Shown here in pieces: positions 47,434-57,233 of a stretch of DNA of 64,000 bases (positions are counted from its first letter, which is position 1; each line of letters opens with the position of its first letter). Origin of the DNA: Polynucleobacter ibericus (GTDB taxonomy: Bacteria; Pseudomonadota; Gammaproteobacteria; Burkholderiales; Burkholderiaceae). The position numbers and the translations under genes were made by a program. The notes under the pieces are model-generated. The model ran no database searches. It was not told where the DNA came from and saw only the letters and a list, made by a program, of their open reading frames with translations. Where the stretch lies: positions 124,001-188,000 of the forward strand of contig NZ_CP061309.1 of NCBI RefSeq assembly GCF_018687955.1. Direction: 5' to 3'.

Positions 47434-48348
47434 ATGATGAAGCAACGCACTATCGCTACTCCGGTTAAGACCGTGGGGATTGGCTTGCATTCTGGTCGCA
47501 AGGTGACGATTTCTATCAAGCCTGCACCAGTTAATTCAGGGGTTCAGTTTGTTAGAGTGGATACGCCTGAACAGTCGGTTGTACCTGCAACCGCCTTGGC
47601 AGTCTGCGATACAAGACTAGCCTCGGTAATTCAAAAAGATGGTGTGCGTGTTTCGACTGTAGAGCATTTACTCTCTGCCTGCGCCGGTCTTGGTCTGGAT
47701 AATTTATTGATCGAGCTTGATGGCGAAGAAGTGCCCATCATGGATGGTAGTGCCGCCTCATTTTTATTCTTAATTGAATCAGCTGGTATTGCTGAACAAG
47801 AAGCAGCCCGTCAATTTGTCGTGATCAAAAAACTAGTTGAAGTTCGTGAAGGCGATAAGCTTGCACGCTTAGAACCCTTCTTTGGTTTTAAGTTGGATTT
47901 CACGATTGATTTCAAACATCCAGCGGTAGATAAAACTGGTCAAAGATTTGTTGTAGATTTCGCTGAGCATGCATACCGTAGTGAGATTGGTCGTGCACGT
48001 ACCTTTGGATTTGCGCACGAAGTAGAGGCTTTGCGTGAAATGGGTTTAGCACGCGGCGGTAGTTTGGATAATGCGATTGTTTTGGATGAGCACCGCATTT
48101 TGAATAACGAAGAGCTTCGTTATGAAGATGAATTTGTGCGTCACAAAATCTTGGATGCTATTGGCGACCTCTATCTCATTGGCCATCCTATTGTTGGGGC
48201 TTATGTTGCCGAGAAGTCAGGCCATGCCCTCAATAACGCACTTTTACGCAAGCTCTTGGATGATCCAAGTGCTTATGAAATTAGCTCTTTTGCCGAAAAT
48301 AAGGCTCCCGGAGCTTACTCTCAGGAAAATCAGCCCCTCTTTTTCTAA
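47434..48348 (+). CDS. lpxC: UDP-3-O-acyl-N-acetylglucosamine deacetylase
   Basis: A zinc enzyme for the committed step of lipid A synthesis. Zinc ligands His78 (VEHLLSA), His237 and Asp241 (HKILDAIGD) and catalytic His264 (SGHALNN) are in place, as is KHPA near 161. The 304-residue length is standard. In E. coli LpxC is degraded by FtsH; the C-terminus here ([12 protein letters not shown]) is hydrophobic, but control by FtsH is only a guess. Confidence 0.98.
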   Translation: MMKQRTIATPVKTVGIGLHSGRKVTISIKPAPVNSGVQFVRVDTPEQSVVPATALAVCDTRLASVIQKDGVRVSTVEHLLSACAGLGLDNLLIELDGEEVPIMDGSAASFLFLIESAGIAEQEAARQFVVIKKLVEVREGDKLARLEPFFGFKLDFTIDFKHPAVDKTGQRFVVDFAEHAYRSEIGRARTFGFAHEVEALREMGLARGGSLDNAIVLDEHRILNNEELRYEDEFVRHKILDAIGDLYLIGHPIVGAYVAEKSGHALNNALLRKLLDDPSAYEISSFAENKAPGAYSQENQPLFF

Positions 48349-48369
48349 GGGCATCTGAGGCGGTCTTAA

Positions 48370-48867
48370 CTACTTTGGTTTGTTTTTGAGTAGCTTTTCG
48401 ATTGAGGATCGCAAGCCTGAATCTGGTCCCAATTTCTCCAATAGAGACTCCCAGGACTTTTTTGCGACCTCATTAAGTCCTTTTGGTTTCTCGCGGACCT
48501 CTAAACGGGGCTTTACCTCCCAGGCAGATGGAGCCGGTTTAATCCTCACTTTAATGGTTTTACAAGGTAAGCCAGATATAGCTAACTCATTGATTAAGCT
48601 AGGTAATATTTGTTGTAGGCGGGTAGCAATACTGGCGCTGTTAACAAGTAAAAAAAGCTCATCTTGGGACCCAGAGCGCCATCCAGCCTCTATTTTTGAG
48701 CTTAAGTGTCCTAAATCGAGCTTGGTCAGGGCTAAATTGATTACGACCTTGAGTTTGGCTAGGTCCTCGGTTTTTGCCAGAATTCCCCCAAGACCATCAG
48801 ATTCTCGTAAGTAATCCATCCAGTCGTGAGCTGAACGCTTGCGTGGTGGTTTGGGGTTAAAGTTCAT
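48370..48867 (-). CDS. DUF721/DciA-like protein
   Basis: A 165-residue basic protein with a DUF721-like N-terminal half (LAKTEDLAKLKVVINLALTKLDLGHLSSKIEAGWRSGSQDELFLLVNSASIATRLQ is the span from about 31 to 86, with the characteristic W and L/A pattern). It has a proline/lysine-rich tail. Members in other phyla (DciA) help load the DnaB replicative helicase. The likeness is moderate. It is a single minus-strand gene between lpxC and secA, both on the plus strand. Confidence 0.6.
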   Translation of the reverse strand: MNFNPKPPRKRSAHDWMDYLRESDGLGGILAKTEDLAKLKVVINLALTKLDLGHLSSKIEAGWRSGSQDELFLLVNSASIATRLQQILPSLINELAISGLPCKTIKVRIKPAPSAWEVKPRLEVREKPKGLNEVAKKSWESLLEKLGPDSGLRSSIEKLLKNKPK

Positions 48868-48920
48868 AAAAATGGGGTTGCGGGTGATAAACTCAAGGAC
48901 TTAATTTTCTTCAATATCCC

Positions 48921-51686
48921 ATGGTAATCGGTCTTCTTAAAACCCTGGTCGGCAGTCGTAACGACCGCCTCTTAAAACAGTATCGCAAAGTCGTTGCCAA
49001 GGTTGGCTCTTTTGAAGCTAGCCTGCAATCTTTGGATGATGCTGCTCTTGCTGCAAAAACTGCAGAGTTCAAGTCTCGTCTTGCTGCTGGAGAGTCTTTA
49101 GACGATATCTCTGCGGAAGCCTTTGCGGTAGTTCGCGAGGCAAGTACACGTGTGATGAAGATGCGTCATTTTGATGCGCAGATTCTGGGCGGCTTGGCAC
49201 TGCATCAAGGCAAGATTGCTGAGATGGGTACTGGTGAAGGAAAAACCTTAACAGCAACCCTGCCGGTCTATTTGAATGCGCTGACTGGTAACGGTGTGCA
49301 CGTTGTAACGGTCAATGATTATTTGGCGCAGCGTGATGCCGAATGGATGGCTAAGTTATATAACTTCTTGGGTATGAAGGTGGGTGTGAATTTATCCCAA
49401 ATGGATCACACCACAAAACAAGAGGCTTATGCTGCCGATATTACTTACGGCACCAATAACGAATTTGGTTTTGATTACTTGCGTGACAACATGGTTCAAG
49501 ATTTGGGCCAGCGAGTACAACGTGGTTTAGCTTACGCAATTGTTGACGAAGTTGACTCCATTCTGATTGATGAAGCTCGTACACCGTTAATCATCTCTGG
49601 TCAGGCCGAAGATCATACGGATCTGTACATCAAGATTAATGCCCTACCATCCCATTTAGAACGCCAAATTGGCGAGGAGAAGGCTGATGGTACTGGTGTA
49701 GAAAAGCCGGGTGACTATTGGGTTGATGAAAAGTCCCAGCAAGTGTATTTGACTGAACAAGGTCATGACAAGGCTGAAACTGTTTTAGTTCAGTTAGGAG
49801 CGCTCAATGATGGCGACTCTCTTTATGCACCGCAAAATATTACTTTGATGCACCACGTGTACGCAGCTCTGCGTGCACACTCTCTGTATCACCGCGATCA
49901 ACATTACGTTGTTCAAAATGGTGAAGTCATCATTGTGGATGAATTTACTGGCCGTTTGATGCAGGGCCGTCGTTGGTCCGATGGATTACATCAAGCAGTT
50001 GAGGCTAAAGAAGGTGTGCAGATTCAGAATGAGAATCAAACTCTAGCTACCATCACATTCCAAAATTATTTCCGCATGTATGGCAAGTTGGCTGGTATGA
50101 CTGGTACTGCTGATACAGAGGCTTATGAGTTTAAGGAAATTTACAACTTAGAAACCGTTGTAATTCCACCAAATCGTATTAGCCAAAGAAAAGATAAGCA
50201 AGATCAGATTTACAAGTCTTCTCGTGAGCGTTATGACGCGGTGATCAAAGATATTGAAGATTGCTATGAGCGTGGTCAGCCAGTATTGGTTGGCACTACT
50301 TCAATTGAAAATTCTGAGTTGATCGCAAACTTACTAGATCAACGTAAATTGCCGCATCAAGTCTTAAATGCAAAGCAGCATGCGCGTGAGGCGGAGATTA
50401 TTGCTCAAGCCGGTCGTCCAAAAATGATCACGATTGCTACCAATATGGCGGGTCGTGGTACTGACATTGTCTTGGGCGGTAACGTTGGTAAACAGTCATC
50501 CCTGATTGAGGCTGATAGCGCTCTTGCCGAGGCAGAAAAAGCAGCCAAGATTAAGCAATTGCAGGATGAGTGGCAAAGTATTCATGACCAAGTGCTGGCA
50601 GCTGGCGGTTTGCACATTATTGGTACTGAGCGTCACGAGAGTCGCCGTATTGATAATCAGTTAAGAGGTCGTTCAGGCCGTCAGGGTGATCCAGGTTCTT
50701 CCCGTTTTTACCTGTCATTGGATGATGCGCTTCTGCGCATTTTTGCGGGCGATCGTTTGCGTGCCGTGATGGACCGACTCAAGATGCCAGATGGTGAGCC
50801 GATTGAAGCTGGCATGGTGACCCGTTCGATTGAGTCTGCTCAACGTAAGGTTGAGGGGCGTAACTTTGATATTCGTAAACAGCTCCTGGAATATGACAAC
50901 GTTGCGAATGATCAGCGTAAAGAAACGTATCGCCTCAGAAACGAAGTGCTTGAGAGTGTTGATATTGGCGACTTGATTGCCAATTTGCGTGAAGACGTTT
51001 TGCGCTCTGTTTGCGCGGTCTATGTGCCACTGGAGTCTATGGAAGAGCAGTGGGACCTGGTTGGACTGGAGAATGTTCTCGCTAGCGAGTGGGGTCTTAC
51101 GGTTGATCTGCGGAATTGGGTTGAACGTGCCGATACCGTAGAAGATGCAGAAATTGTTGAGCGTGTATTACAGGCTGCTAAAGATGCCTACGATGCAAAG
51201 GTAGAGCTCTCTGGACGTGAATCCTTTGCTGGTTTTGAGCGCTCAGTTTTGTTGTACAGCTTGGATAGTCATTGGCGCGAGCACTTGGCCGCGTTAGATC
51301 ATTTGCGTCAAGGTATTCATTTGCGTGGTTATGCTCAGAAGGATCCGAAGCAAGAGTACCGCCGCGAAGCATTTGAGTTGTATGGTGAATTACTCAATGT
51401 CATTAAGAATGATGTTGTGAAAAATATTATGTCCGTACAGATTCGTAGCGCAAGCGAGCTGGATGAAGCCTCCGAGGCAATGAATGATGACTTGGCGAAG
51501 CTTTCCGACGTTCAGTATCAGCACGCCGATCCAGACAAGGAAGTAGCAGGCTCAACTGGTGACCGCGGCGCTGCAATTGATATTCAGCCGGCTCCTATTC
51601 GCACGGGGCCTAAAGTCGGACGCAATGATCCCTGTACTTGCGGCAGTGGTAAGAAATATAAAAACTGTTGCGGTGCACTAGGTTAA
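48921..51686 (+). CDS. secA: Preprotein translocase ATPase SecA
   Basis: The motor that pushes unfolded proteins through SecYEG. The 921-residue protein has Walker A GTGEGKT (103-109), [16 protein letters not shown], the second nucleotide-binding fold with [10 protein letters not shown], the helical scaffold, and a C-terminal SEC-C zinc motif (Cys905, Cys907, Cys916, Cys917) that binds SecB. Length and layout are standard. Confidence 0.99.
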   Translation: MVIGLLKTLVGSRNDRLLKQYRKVVAKVGSFEASLQSLDDAALAAKTAEFKSRLAAGESLDDISAEAFAVVREASTRVMKMRHFDAQILGGLALHQGKIAEMGTGEGKTLTATLPVYLNALTGNGVHVVTVNDYLAQRDAEWMAKLYNFLGMKVGVNLSQMDHTTKQEAYAADITYGTNNEFGFDYLRDNMVQDLGQRVQRGLAYAIVDEVDSILIDEARTPLIISGQAEDHTDLYIKINALPSHLERQIGEEKADGTGVEKPGDYWVDEKSQQVYLTEQGHDKAETVLVQLGALNDGDSLYAPQNITLMHHVYAALRAHSLYHRDQHYVVQNGEVIIVDEFTGRLMQGRRWSDGLHQAVEAKEGVQIQNENQTLATITFQNYFRMYGKLAGMTGTADTEAYEFKEIYNLETVVIPPNRISQRKDKQDQIYKSSRERYDAVIKDIEDCYERGQPVLVGTTSIENSELIANLLDQRKLPHQVLNAKQHAREAEIIAQAGRPKMITIATNMAGRGTDIVLGGNVGKQSSLIEADSALAEAEKAAKIKQLQDEWQSIHDQVLAAGGLHIIGTERHESRRIDNQLRGRSGRQGDPGSSRFYLSLDDALLRIFAGDRLRAVMDRLKMPDGEPIEAGMVTRSIESAQRKVEGRNFDIRKQLLEYDNVANDQRKETYRLRNEVLESVDIGDLIANLREDVLRSVCAVYVPLESMEEQWDLVGLENVLASEWGLTVDLRNWVERADTVEDAEIVERVLQAAKDAYDAKVELSGRESFAGFERSVLLYSLDSHWREHLAALDHLRQGIHLRGYAQKDPKQEYRREAFELYGELLNVIKNDVVKNIMSVQIRSASELDEASEAMNDDLAKLSDVQYQHADPDKEVAGSTGDRGAAIDIQPAPIRTGPKVGRNDPCTCGSGKKYKNCCGALG

Positions 51687-51693
51687 CGTTTTG

Positions 51694-51722
51694 TACAGGG
51701 ATGTTGCATAAGCATCCTTGTA
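51694..51722 (+). terminator. Stable hairpin after secA
   Basis: TACAGGGATG pairs with CATCCTTGTA (10 bp, one G-T) around a 9-base loop, 8 bases after the secA stop. There is no T tract, so it may be a weak terminator, an RNA-stability element, or simply a leader structure before argJ (51748). Confidence 0.35.
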
Positions 51723-51747
51723 ACCGCTCATCTACAATTGTCAAACT

Positions 51748-52983
51748 ATGACAGTTAACTTACCCCTCCCCCAAAAAGCCGAACTCAAGCCTGTAAAAGG
51801 TTTTGAAATGGGCATCGCCGAAGCTGGTATAAAAAAGGCAAATCGTAAAGATTTATTGGTCATGACTTTAGCTCCTGGATCACAGGTGGCTGGCGTTTTT
51901 ACCTTAAATCGATTTTGCGCTGCCCCTGTACAGGTTTGCCGTGAGCACTTGGCACAAGAGGGCCGTAACGGTGAAATTCGAGCCCTGGTAGTGAATACCG
52001 GTAATGCCAACGCTGGGACAGGTGAATCAGGTATGAAGCATGCCTTAGAAACCTGCGCAGCTTTGGCAAAAGATCTGAAGATTAATCCTGAGCAAATTTT
52101 GCCTTTTTCAACTGGCGTGATTTTGGAGCCGCTCCCAATTGAAAAAATTATTAGTGCTTTACCAAAGTCGGTAGCTAACCTAGGTGAAGACAATTGGTTT
52201 GATGCCGCTGAAGCGATTATGACTACGGATACGCAGCCAAAAGCCACATCAGCGACAGTAGATACGCCTATGGGTAAGGTGACTATTACTGGCATTTGTA
52301 AAGGCGCCGGCATGATTCATCCCAATATGGCAACGATGTTGGGCTTTATCGCTACTGATGCTGGTTTTGCCCCAGGTCTCTTGAGTAACCTTACTCGTGA
52401 GATCGCCGATCTCTCATTTAATGCCATCACCATTGATGGCGATACCTCTACTAATGACTCTTTCATCATCATGGCGACGGGTCAGTCAGCGGTACAAATT
52501 AAATCAGTCAATGATCCTAGTTATGCCATCCTGCGTGAGGCATTAATTGCTCTAGCTAGAAAACTGGCACAAATGATTGTGCGCGATGGCGAGGGTGCTA
52601 CTAAATTTATGACGATTGAGGTTATTGGCGGCAAGACTTCTGAAGAGTGCCGCTTGGTTGCTAAAGCAGTTGCGCACTCACCTTTAGTAAAGACAGCGTT
52701 CTTTGCTAGCGATCCCAATTTAGGGCGCATCCTTGCTGCGATTGGTTACGCGGGTATTACTGACTTAGATGTTGGCCGTGTACAAATGTGGTTAGGTGAT
52801 GTGTGGGTTGCCAAGAATGGTGGGCGCAATCCTGACTATCAAGAGGCTGATGGCCAGCGAGTAATGCAGGCTCCAGAAATTACAGTGAAGATTGATTTGG
52901 GTCGGGGTACTGCCGCACAAACTATGTGGACTTGCGATTTATCACATGATTACGTATCTATTAATGCCGATTACCGCTCATAA
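51748..52983 (+). CDS. argJ: Ornithine acetyltransferase / N-acetylglutamate synthase
   Basis: It recycles the acetyl group in arginine synthesis, from N-acetylornithine to glutamate; bifunctional forms also use acetyl-CoA. The protein cleaves itself before Thr196 in [14 protein letters not shown], and Thr196 is the nucleophile. NTGNANAGTG (83-92) and the C-terminal [18 protein letters not shown] are family signatures. 411 residues. No other arg gene is adjacent. Confidence 0.97.
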   Translation: MTVNLPLPQKAELKPVKGFEMGIAEAGIKKANRKDLLVMTLAPGSQVAGVFTLNRFCAAPVQVCREHLAQEGRNGEIRALVVNTGNANAGTGESGMKHALETCAALAKDLKINPEQILPFSTGVILEPLPIEKIISALPKSVANLGEDNWFDAAEAIMTTDTQPKATSATVDTPMGKVTITGICKGAGMIHPNMATMLGFIATDAGFAPGLLSNLTREIADLSFNAITIDGDTSTNDSFIIMATGQSAVQIKSVNDPSYAILREALIALARKLAQMIVRDGEGATKFMTIEVIGGKTSEECRLVAKAVAHSPLVKTAFFASDPNLGRILAAIGYAGITDLDVGRVQMWLGDVWVAKNGGRNPDYQEADGQRVMQAPEITVKIDLGRGTAAQTMWTCDLSHDYVSINADYRS

Positions 52984-52998
52984 AAGATTGTCAGAAAT

Positions 52999-53856
52999 AT
53001 GAATGAAAAACTAGACCGTCTTTTAGATCATCTTGATACATTTTTACCAAAGCCTTTAACTGAGGAACAGTGGAAATCCTCTACCGCATTTAGATGGCGT
53101 CGTCGCGATAGTATTTTCGGTAGCATCGGTTTTTTGCAGCCAGTAAAGCACGTATCCGATATTACCTTCGAGGATTTGCAGAATATTGACCGTCAACGTG
53201 ACGCGATACGTGACAACACTAAAAACTTTATTCAGAAAAAACCTGCCAATAATATTTTGCTTACGGGTGCCAGGGGAACTGGAAAGTCTTCCTTGATTAA
53301 GGCGAGTTTGCATGAGTTCGCGAGTCAAGGTTTACGCCTAGTTGAGGTTGAAAAAGAGTACTTGGCTGATTTAGCTGATATTACTGAGTTGTTGGCTGAG
53401 CGCCCAGAGCGCTTCATTATTTTTTGCGATGACTTGTCATTTGAGGATGGGGAATCTGGCTATAAGGCTATGAAATCCGCCTTAGATGGCTCTGTTTCTG
53501 CCCAAGTCGACAATATCTTGATTTACGCCACCTCCAATCGTCGTCATTTACTACCTGAGTACATGAAGGATAACGAGAGCTATGTGCATAGCGATGATGG
53601 GGAAATTCATCCTGGTGAGGTGGTTGAAGAGAAGATTTCTTTATCGGAGCGATTTGGTCTTTGGTTGTCTTTTTATCCACCAAAGCAAGATGAGTATCTG
53701 GCAATCGTGGCCCACTGGTTGCAGCATTTTGGTTTGAATGCTGAGCAAATTGAAGCTGCTCGTTCTGAAGCTTTAGTGTGGGCACTGGAGCGTGGCTCAC
53801 GCTCTGGCCGTGTTGCTTGGCAATTTGCTAAACACTGGGCCGGCTCAAAGTCATAA
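52999..53856 (+). CDS. DUF815-family AAA+ ATPase
   Basis: A 285-residue P-loop protein with Walker A GARGTGKSS (90-98), a Walker B-like IIFCDDLSF near 136-144, and a sensor segment with YATSNRRHLLP. These mark the DUF815 family, which is widespread in proteobacteria but has no settled function. It follows argJ by 15 bases and precedes a Nudix gene by 12, so the three are likely co-transcribed. Confidence 0.85.
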   Translation: MNEKLDRLLDHLDTFLPKPLTEEQWKSSTAFRWRRRDSIFGSIGFLQPVKHVSDITFEDLQNIDRQRDAIRDNTKNFIQKKPANNILLTGARGTGKSSLIKASLHEFASQGLRLVEVEKEYLADLADITELLAERPERFIIFCDDLSFEDGESGYKAMKSALDGSVSAQVDNILIYATSNRRHLLPEYMKDNESYVHSDDGEIHPGEVVEEKISLSERFGLWLSFYPPKQDEYLAIVAHWLQHFGLNAEQIEAARSEALVWALERGSRSGRVAWQFAKHWAGSKS

Positions 53857-53868
53857 GACTCTTTATTG

Positions 53869-54285
53869 ATGAGTGAAATACAACGCCCTATTACTGTTGT
53901 TGCTGCTGGAATATTGATTGATGCTGAGGGTCGCTATCTCTTGGGACAGAGGCCAGAAGGAAAACCTTATGCCGGATACTGGGAAGTTCCTGGTGGAAAA
54001 GTTGAGCAAGGTGAAACAGTTTTTCAGGCGCTTCAACGTGAGCTACAAGAAGAACTCGGTATCGATATTCACTCTAGTGAAGAGTTAACAGTTCTGGAAC
54101 ATGACTATCCACATGCTTATGTGCGTTTGTATGTAAGCATCATTAGGGAATGGACTGGTACCCCTAAAGGATGTGAAGGCCAGGCCTTATCTTGGGAGTT
54201 AATTAATGCAGAATCACCTAGCGTAGAACCTTTGTTACCGGCCGCATGGCCAATGCTGGAGTGCCTCCGGAGGGCTTTGGCTTAA
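53869..54285 (+). CDS. Nudix hydrolase, MutT-like (8-oxo-dGTP diphosphatase type)
   Basis: A 138-residue Nudix protein. The box GKVEQGETVFQALQRELQEELG fits G-x5-E-x7-REUxEExGU exactly; it is preceded by YWEVPGG. MutT-type enzymes remove oxidised dGTP from the nucleotide pool. In many proteobacteria mutT is near secA, which favours that role. I chose the ATG at 53869; a TTG one codon earlier is open. Its last 4 bases overlap zapD on the other strand. Confidence 0.88.
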   Translation: MSEIQRPITVVAAGILIDAEGRYLLGQRPEGKPYAGYWEVPGGKVEQGETVFQALQRELQEELGIDIHSSEELTVLEHDYPHAYVRLYVSIIREWTGTPKGCEGQALSWELINAESPSVEPLLPAAWPMLECLRRALA

Positions 54286-55034
54286 AGCTGACAGAGGGTT
54301 AATTTGAACGGTACATCGGCATTTACCAATTGTGCCTTTTTATCCCGTTCGGACTTTAAGAAGCGCACAGAGAGTAAATATTTATTAGCGCTAATTTCTG
54401 AAAATAAAGAGTCATCTTCGACGGCAATACGCATTAACTGATATATCTTCCCAGAAGGAGCTTGCTGGAAAGACCCATTGTGCGCAACGACATCCTTAGC
54501 TTCACCCGATTGGCGAAGTAAACGTAAAAATAATTGACAGGCCTCCTGCCATGGCAGGAGTGGACCAATATATTTCTCTAGTAACTCGCGACGCTCAGTA
54601 GTAGGACTATTTTTCCAGGCATGATAACTTGGTAAATCAATCGGACTAGTACCTCCTGGAATATTTAATCTAGTACGAATAGCATTTAGCCATTCACTCT
54701 CAGTAATGACTGAGTTAGGCCTACCCGCAGATTGATTGATGCTGCTAGCAACGACATCAATTTCAGTAAGAGTTTGGGTGAGCGCCTCTTGGTCAACTTT
54801 TTGTGATGACTTTAATCCATTGAGTGCATATTTTTGACGTTCAAATTCTTTGAGCAGAAGAGATTTAATATCGCCACGAGCACCAATGTCACCAAGATCG
54901 AACAAGATAGAGATTGCATTGTGGTGTAACTCAGGGTCATCCGAGCGAACAAAGTGGTTGAAGCGGGCGAACAAATACTCCAGTCGAAGCATGCTTCGAA
55001 CTAATTCATTGAAGGGGTATTCGTAGACAATCAC
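54282..55034 (-). CDS. zapD: Cell division protein ZapD
   Basis: It bundles FtsZ filaments by binding the FtsZ C-terminal peptide. The 250-residue protein matches ZapD (YacF): YEYPFNELVRSMLRLEYLF at the start, HHNAISILFDL, and a beta-rich end with RIAVEDDSLFSEISANKYLLSVRFL. The start is GTG at 55034 without a strong ribosome-binding site. It is last in the pilB-pilC-pilD-coaE-zapD run. Confidence 0.93.
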   Translation of the reverse strand: MIVYEYPFNELVRSMLRLEYLFARFNHFVRSDDPELHHNAISILFDLGDIGARGDIKSLLLKEFERQKYALNGLKSSQKVDQEALTQTLTEIDVVASSINQSAGRPNSVITESEWLNAIRTRLNIPGGTSPIDLPSYHAWKNSPTTERRELLEKYIGPLLPWQEACQLFLRLLRQSGEAKDVVAHNGSFQQAPSGKIYQLMRIAVEDDSLFSEISANKYLLSVRFLKSERDKKAQLVNADVPFKLTLCQL

Positions 55035-55069
55035 AAGCCCATATTCTATGACGAACTCGTGAGATCTTT

Positions 55070-55732
55070 CTAAATCTGTAAGATTTTTTGGTGCAATTTC
55101 AATACATCTGCTTTTAAGTCATCCAGGCTACCTTGGTTTTCGATCACCATATCCGCATGAGCAATACGCTCTTGTCTGCTGGCCTGAGCCTGAATGATTC
55201 CTTCAACTTCATTTCGGGATAAATTGCTGCGGTGCATCACGCGCTCAATTTGAGCTTCCTCCGGACAATCAACTACCACGAGGTAGTCCAAGAAAGATAA
55301 CCAGTTGCCGGACTCAATTAACAAGGGAACTACAAAAACAAGGTAAGGAACCTTTGCCTCTATTAGTCCTTTGGCCTGGCTGATGGTTTTTTCCCGAATG
55401 AGTGGGTGGGTAATTGTCTCTAAGGCTTTTCTTGCCTCTGGATTGGAAAATACTAGGCTACGCATCTTCACTCTATCCAGCGCTCCACTAGGGTCAATAA
55501 ACTCTGTGCCGAACTGTTTTTGAATGGAGGGAATTGCCGAACCATTTGGTGCGGTGATCTGATGGGCAATCAGATCAGTATCAACAACACCCGCACCCAA
55601 TTGAGCGAGCTGATCACTGACAGCGGTTTTCCCGGAGCCAATGCCACCAGTAAGGCCTACAAAGGGCGCATGCCCTTTAAGTGTGCCTAGGCTAGATTGC
55701 TCAGAAGAAGGGTTTGTAGGGTCTGTGGCCAT
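55070..55732 (-). CDS. coaE: Dephospho-CoA kinase
   Basis: The last step of coenzyme A synthesis. The 220-residue protein has a P-loop GGIGSGKT (29-36), VVDTDLIAHQ, and VVDCPEEAQIERVMHR. It has a 23-residue Ser/Thr-rich N-terminal extension, encoded where the gene overlaps pilD by 46 bases; a later start would leave the overlap, but no close alternative ATG is seen. Confidence 0.95.
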   Translation of the reverse strand: MATDPTNPSSEQSSLGTLKGHAPFVGLTGGIGSGKTAVSDQLAQLGAGVVDTDLIAHQITAPNGSAIPSIQKQFGTEFIDPSGALDRVKMRSLVFSNPEARKALETITHPLIREKTISQAKGLIEAKVPYLVFVVPLLIESGNWLSFLDYLVVVDCPEEAQIERVMHRSNLSRNEVEGIIQAQASRQERIAHADMVIENQGSLDDLKADVLKLHQKILQI

Positions 55733-56187
55733 AACAACTCAATGATGCCAGCAATAGCAAGAAAGGGGCCAAACGGAAATGCAGAACGATGATTTTGTTT
55801 ATTCCATTTCAACCAAATGAAGCCCCCAATTAGCCCAACTAAGGATGCCATCAGCAAAATGCCGGGCAAGGCAAACCAGCCAAGCCATGCTCCCAAAGCT
55901 GCCAACAGTTTGGCGTCCCCCATACCAATGCCATCCTGCTTTTTGGCTAATCGATAAAGAGAGTTTAAGAGCCAAAGGGAGGCATAGCCTAAGGTTGCCC
56001 CAATGAATGAGTCCTGAAAAGAGACAAATCCTTGGTTGGATAGGCCGCTTACCAATAGACTAGATAGGATTAAGGGCAGCGTGATGACATCTGGCAATCG
56101 GAAGGTGCGTAGATCTATATAGGCTAAATACATCAAGACTGGGATGAGGACTATTTGTATCCAGTTCAGAAAAACAATGTTGCCCAT
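55687..56187 (-). CDS. pilD: Short A24 prepilin peptidase (PilD-like)
   Basis: A 166-residue polytopic aspartic peptidase that would cleave type IV prepilin leaders. Both catalytic aspartates are visible, in YIDLRTFRLPD (first Asp about 24) and in GMGDAKLL (about residues 91-98). Classical PilD has about 290 residues; the N-terminal cytoplasmic cysteine-rich/methyltransferase part is absent. The start is fixed by its overlap with the pilC stop (TAATG). It may cleave without N-methylating. Confidence 0.85.
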   Translation of the reverse strand: MGNIVFLNWIQIVLIPVLMYLAYIDLRTFRLPDVITLPLILSSLLVSGLSNQGFVSFQDSFIGATLGYASLWLLNSLYRLAKKQDGIGMGDAKLLAALGAWLGWFALPGILLMASLVGLIGGFIWLKWNKQNHRSAFPFGPFLAIAGIIELLWPQTLQTLLLSNLA

Positions 56188-57233
56188 TAAACAATCTGTC
56201 CTAGGTTAAAGATCGGGAGATATAAGATTATGACTAGACTTCCAATAATGAGCCCAACAAAAATAATTAATAGGGGTTCCAAGCTTTGGCTTAAGGTGTT
56301 GAGTCGATTGCTTAATTGGGCGCCTAATGTTGATGCGCGTTTTTGTAGCATTTCAGCGAGGGTGCCACTTTCAGACGCTATACGCAAGAGTTGTAATGTC
56401 TCCAAATCAAATAGTAGACGTTTGGGATCTGCTCTCACCATGGCATCTCCGAGAGGCCAGCCACGGGTTACTTGCTTGAAGATTTCAGCACTCAGGTCAT
56501 GGCTAAGCCAGTGGTTAGAAGATTGCGCAGTGACTCGAAGTGCATCTGGCAGGGGTAAGCCTGATTTCAGTAAATGACCAAATGTCCGACACCAATAGGT
56601 GAGGGTTGCTAATCTCAGTAGCTGGCCAATGATGGGGATGCAAAAGCTGATTCGATCACACCGTTTTTGTAGGTTAGGAAGTTTTATCCACGCAAGACCA
56701 AAGAGACCTGCAAAGCTAGTCAGACACACTACTATCGCAATATAAAATTTTTCAAACCATGAGGATGCCTCAATTAATGCCTTGGTGGGAGTTGGCAGCT
56801 CCGCTTGAAAATGGGCAAAAACATCCTTAAAAACGGGTACAACCCAAATCATCATGACGATGATGAGCAGGCAAGAGCTCGTAAGGGTGACGATGGGATA
56901 ACTCATTGCCTGTTGAATTTTTCGACGCAATTCAATTTGAGCCTCAAGTTGCTGGCAAATCGTTTTCAAAGCTAGATTGAAGTCCCCAGTTCTCTCACTT
57001 ACACGAATGAGGTTGATAAACTCCATTGAGAATGCATTTTTTTGGGCGCGTAGGCATTGAGAAAAACTTTCTCCCTTTTTGAGTTGCGTGTAGATGCTCT
57101 TAACCCAAGAAAGCCAGGCTTTGGGAGCGCTTGAATAAATGAGTTCAATTGCGTTTAAGAGGGGTAGACCCGCCTCCAATAGCGTCACGAGTTGCTCAGC
57201 AAAATGAAGTTGATCCTGCTTGCTTAATGCCAT
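56187..57233 (-). CDS. pilC: Type IV pilus/type II secretion inner-membrane protein PilC/GspF
   Basis: The platform protein of pilus assembly. The 348-residue protein has two T2SSF domains (about 5-128 and 208-335), each with the EAGLPLLNAI / KSGLPLPDALR type start, and three hydrophobic segments near 108-133, 160-183 and 318-342. It is somewhat shorter than PilC (about 400). It overlaps pilB by 10 bases. Confidence 0.9.
   Translation of the reverse strand: MALSKQDQLHFAEQLVTLLEAGLPLLNAIELIYSSAPKAWLSWVKSIYTQLKKGESFSQCLRAQKNAFSMEFINLIRVSERTGDFNLALKTICQQLEAQIELRRKIQQAMSYPIVTLTSSCLLIIVMMIWVVPVFKDVFAHFQAELPTPTKALIEASSWFEKFYIAIVVCLTSFAGLFGLAWIKLPNLQKRCDRISFCIPIIGQLLRLATLTYWCRTFGHLLKSGLPLPDALRVTAQSSNHWLSHDLSAEIFKQVTRGWPLGDAMVRADPKRLLFDLETLQLLRIASESGTLAEMLQKRASTLGAQLSNRLNTLSQSLEPLLIIFVGLIIGSLVIILYLPIFNLGQIV

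Noticed and set aside
51741-52313. 190-codon minus-strand ORF
   Set aside because: It is a shadow of argJ. argJ has all catalytic motifs in the plus frame; the antisense product has no recognisable pattern.
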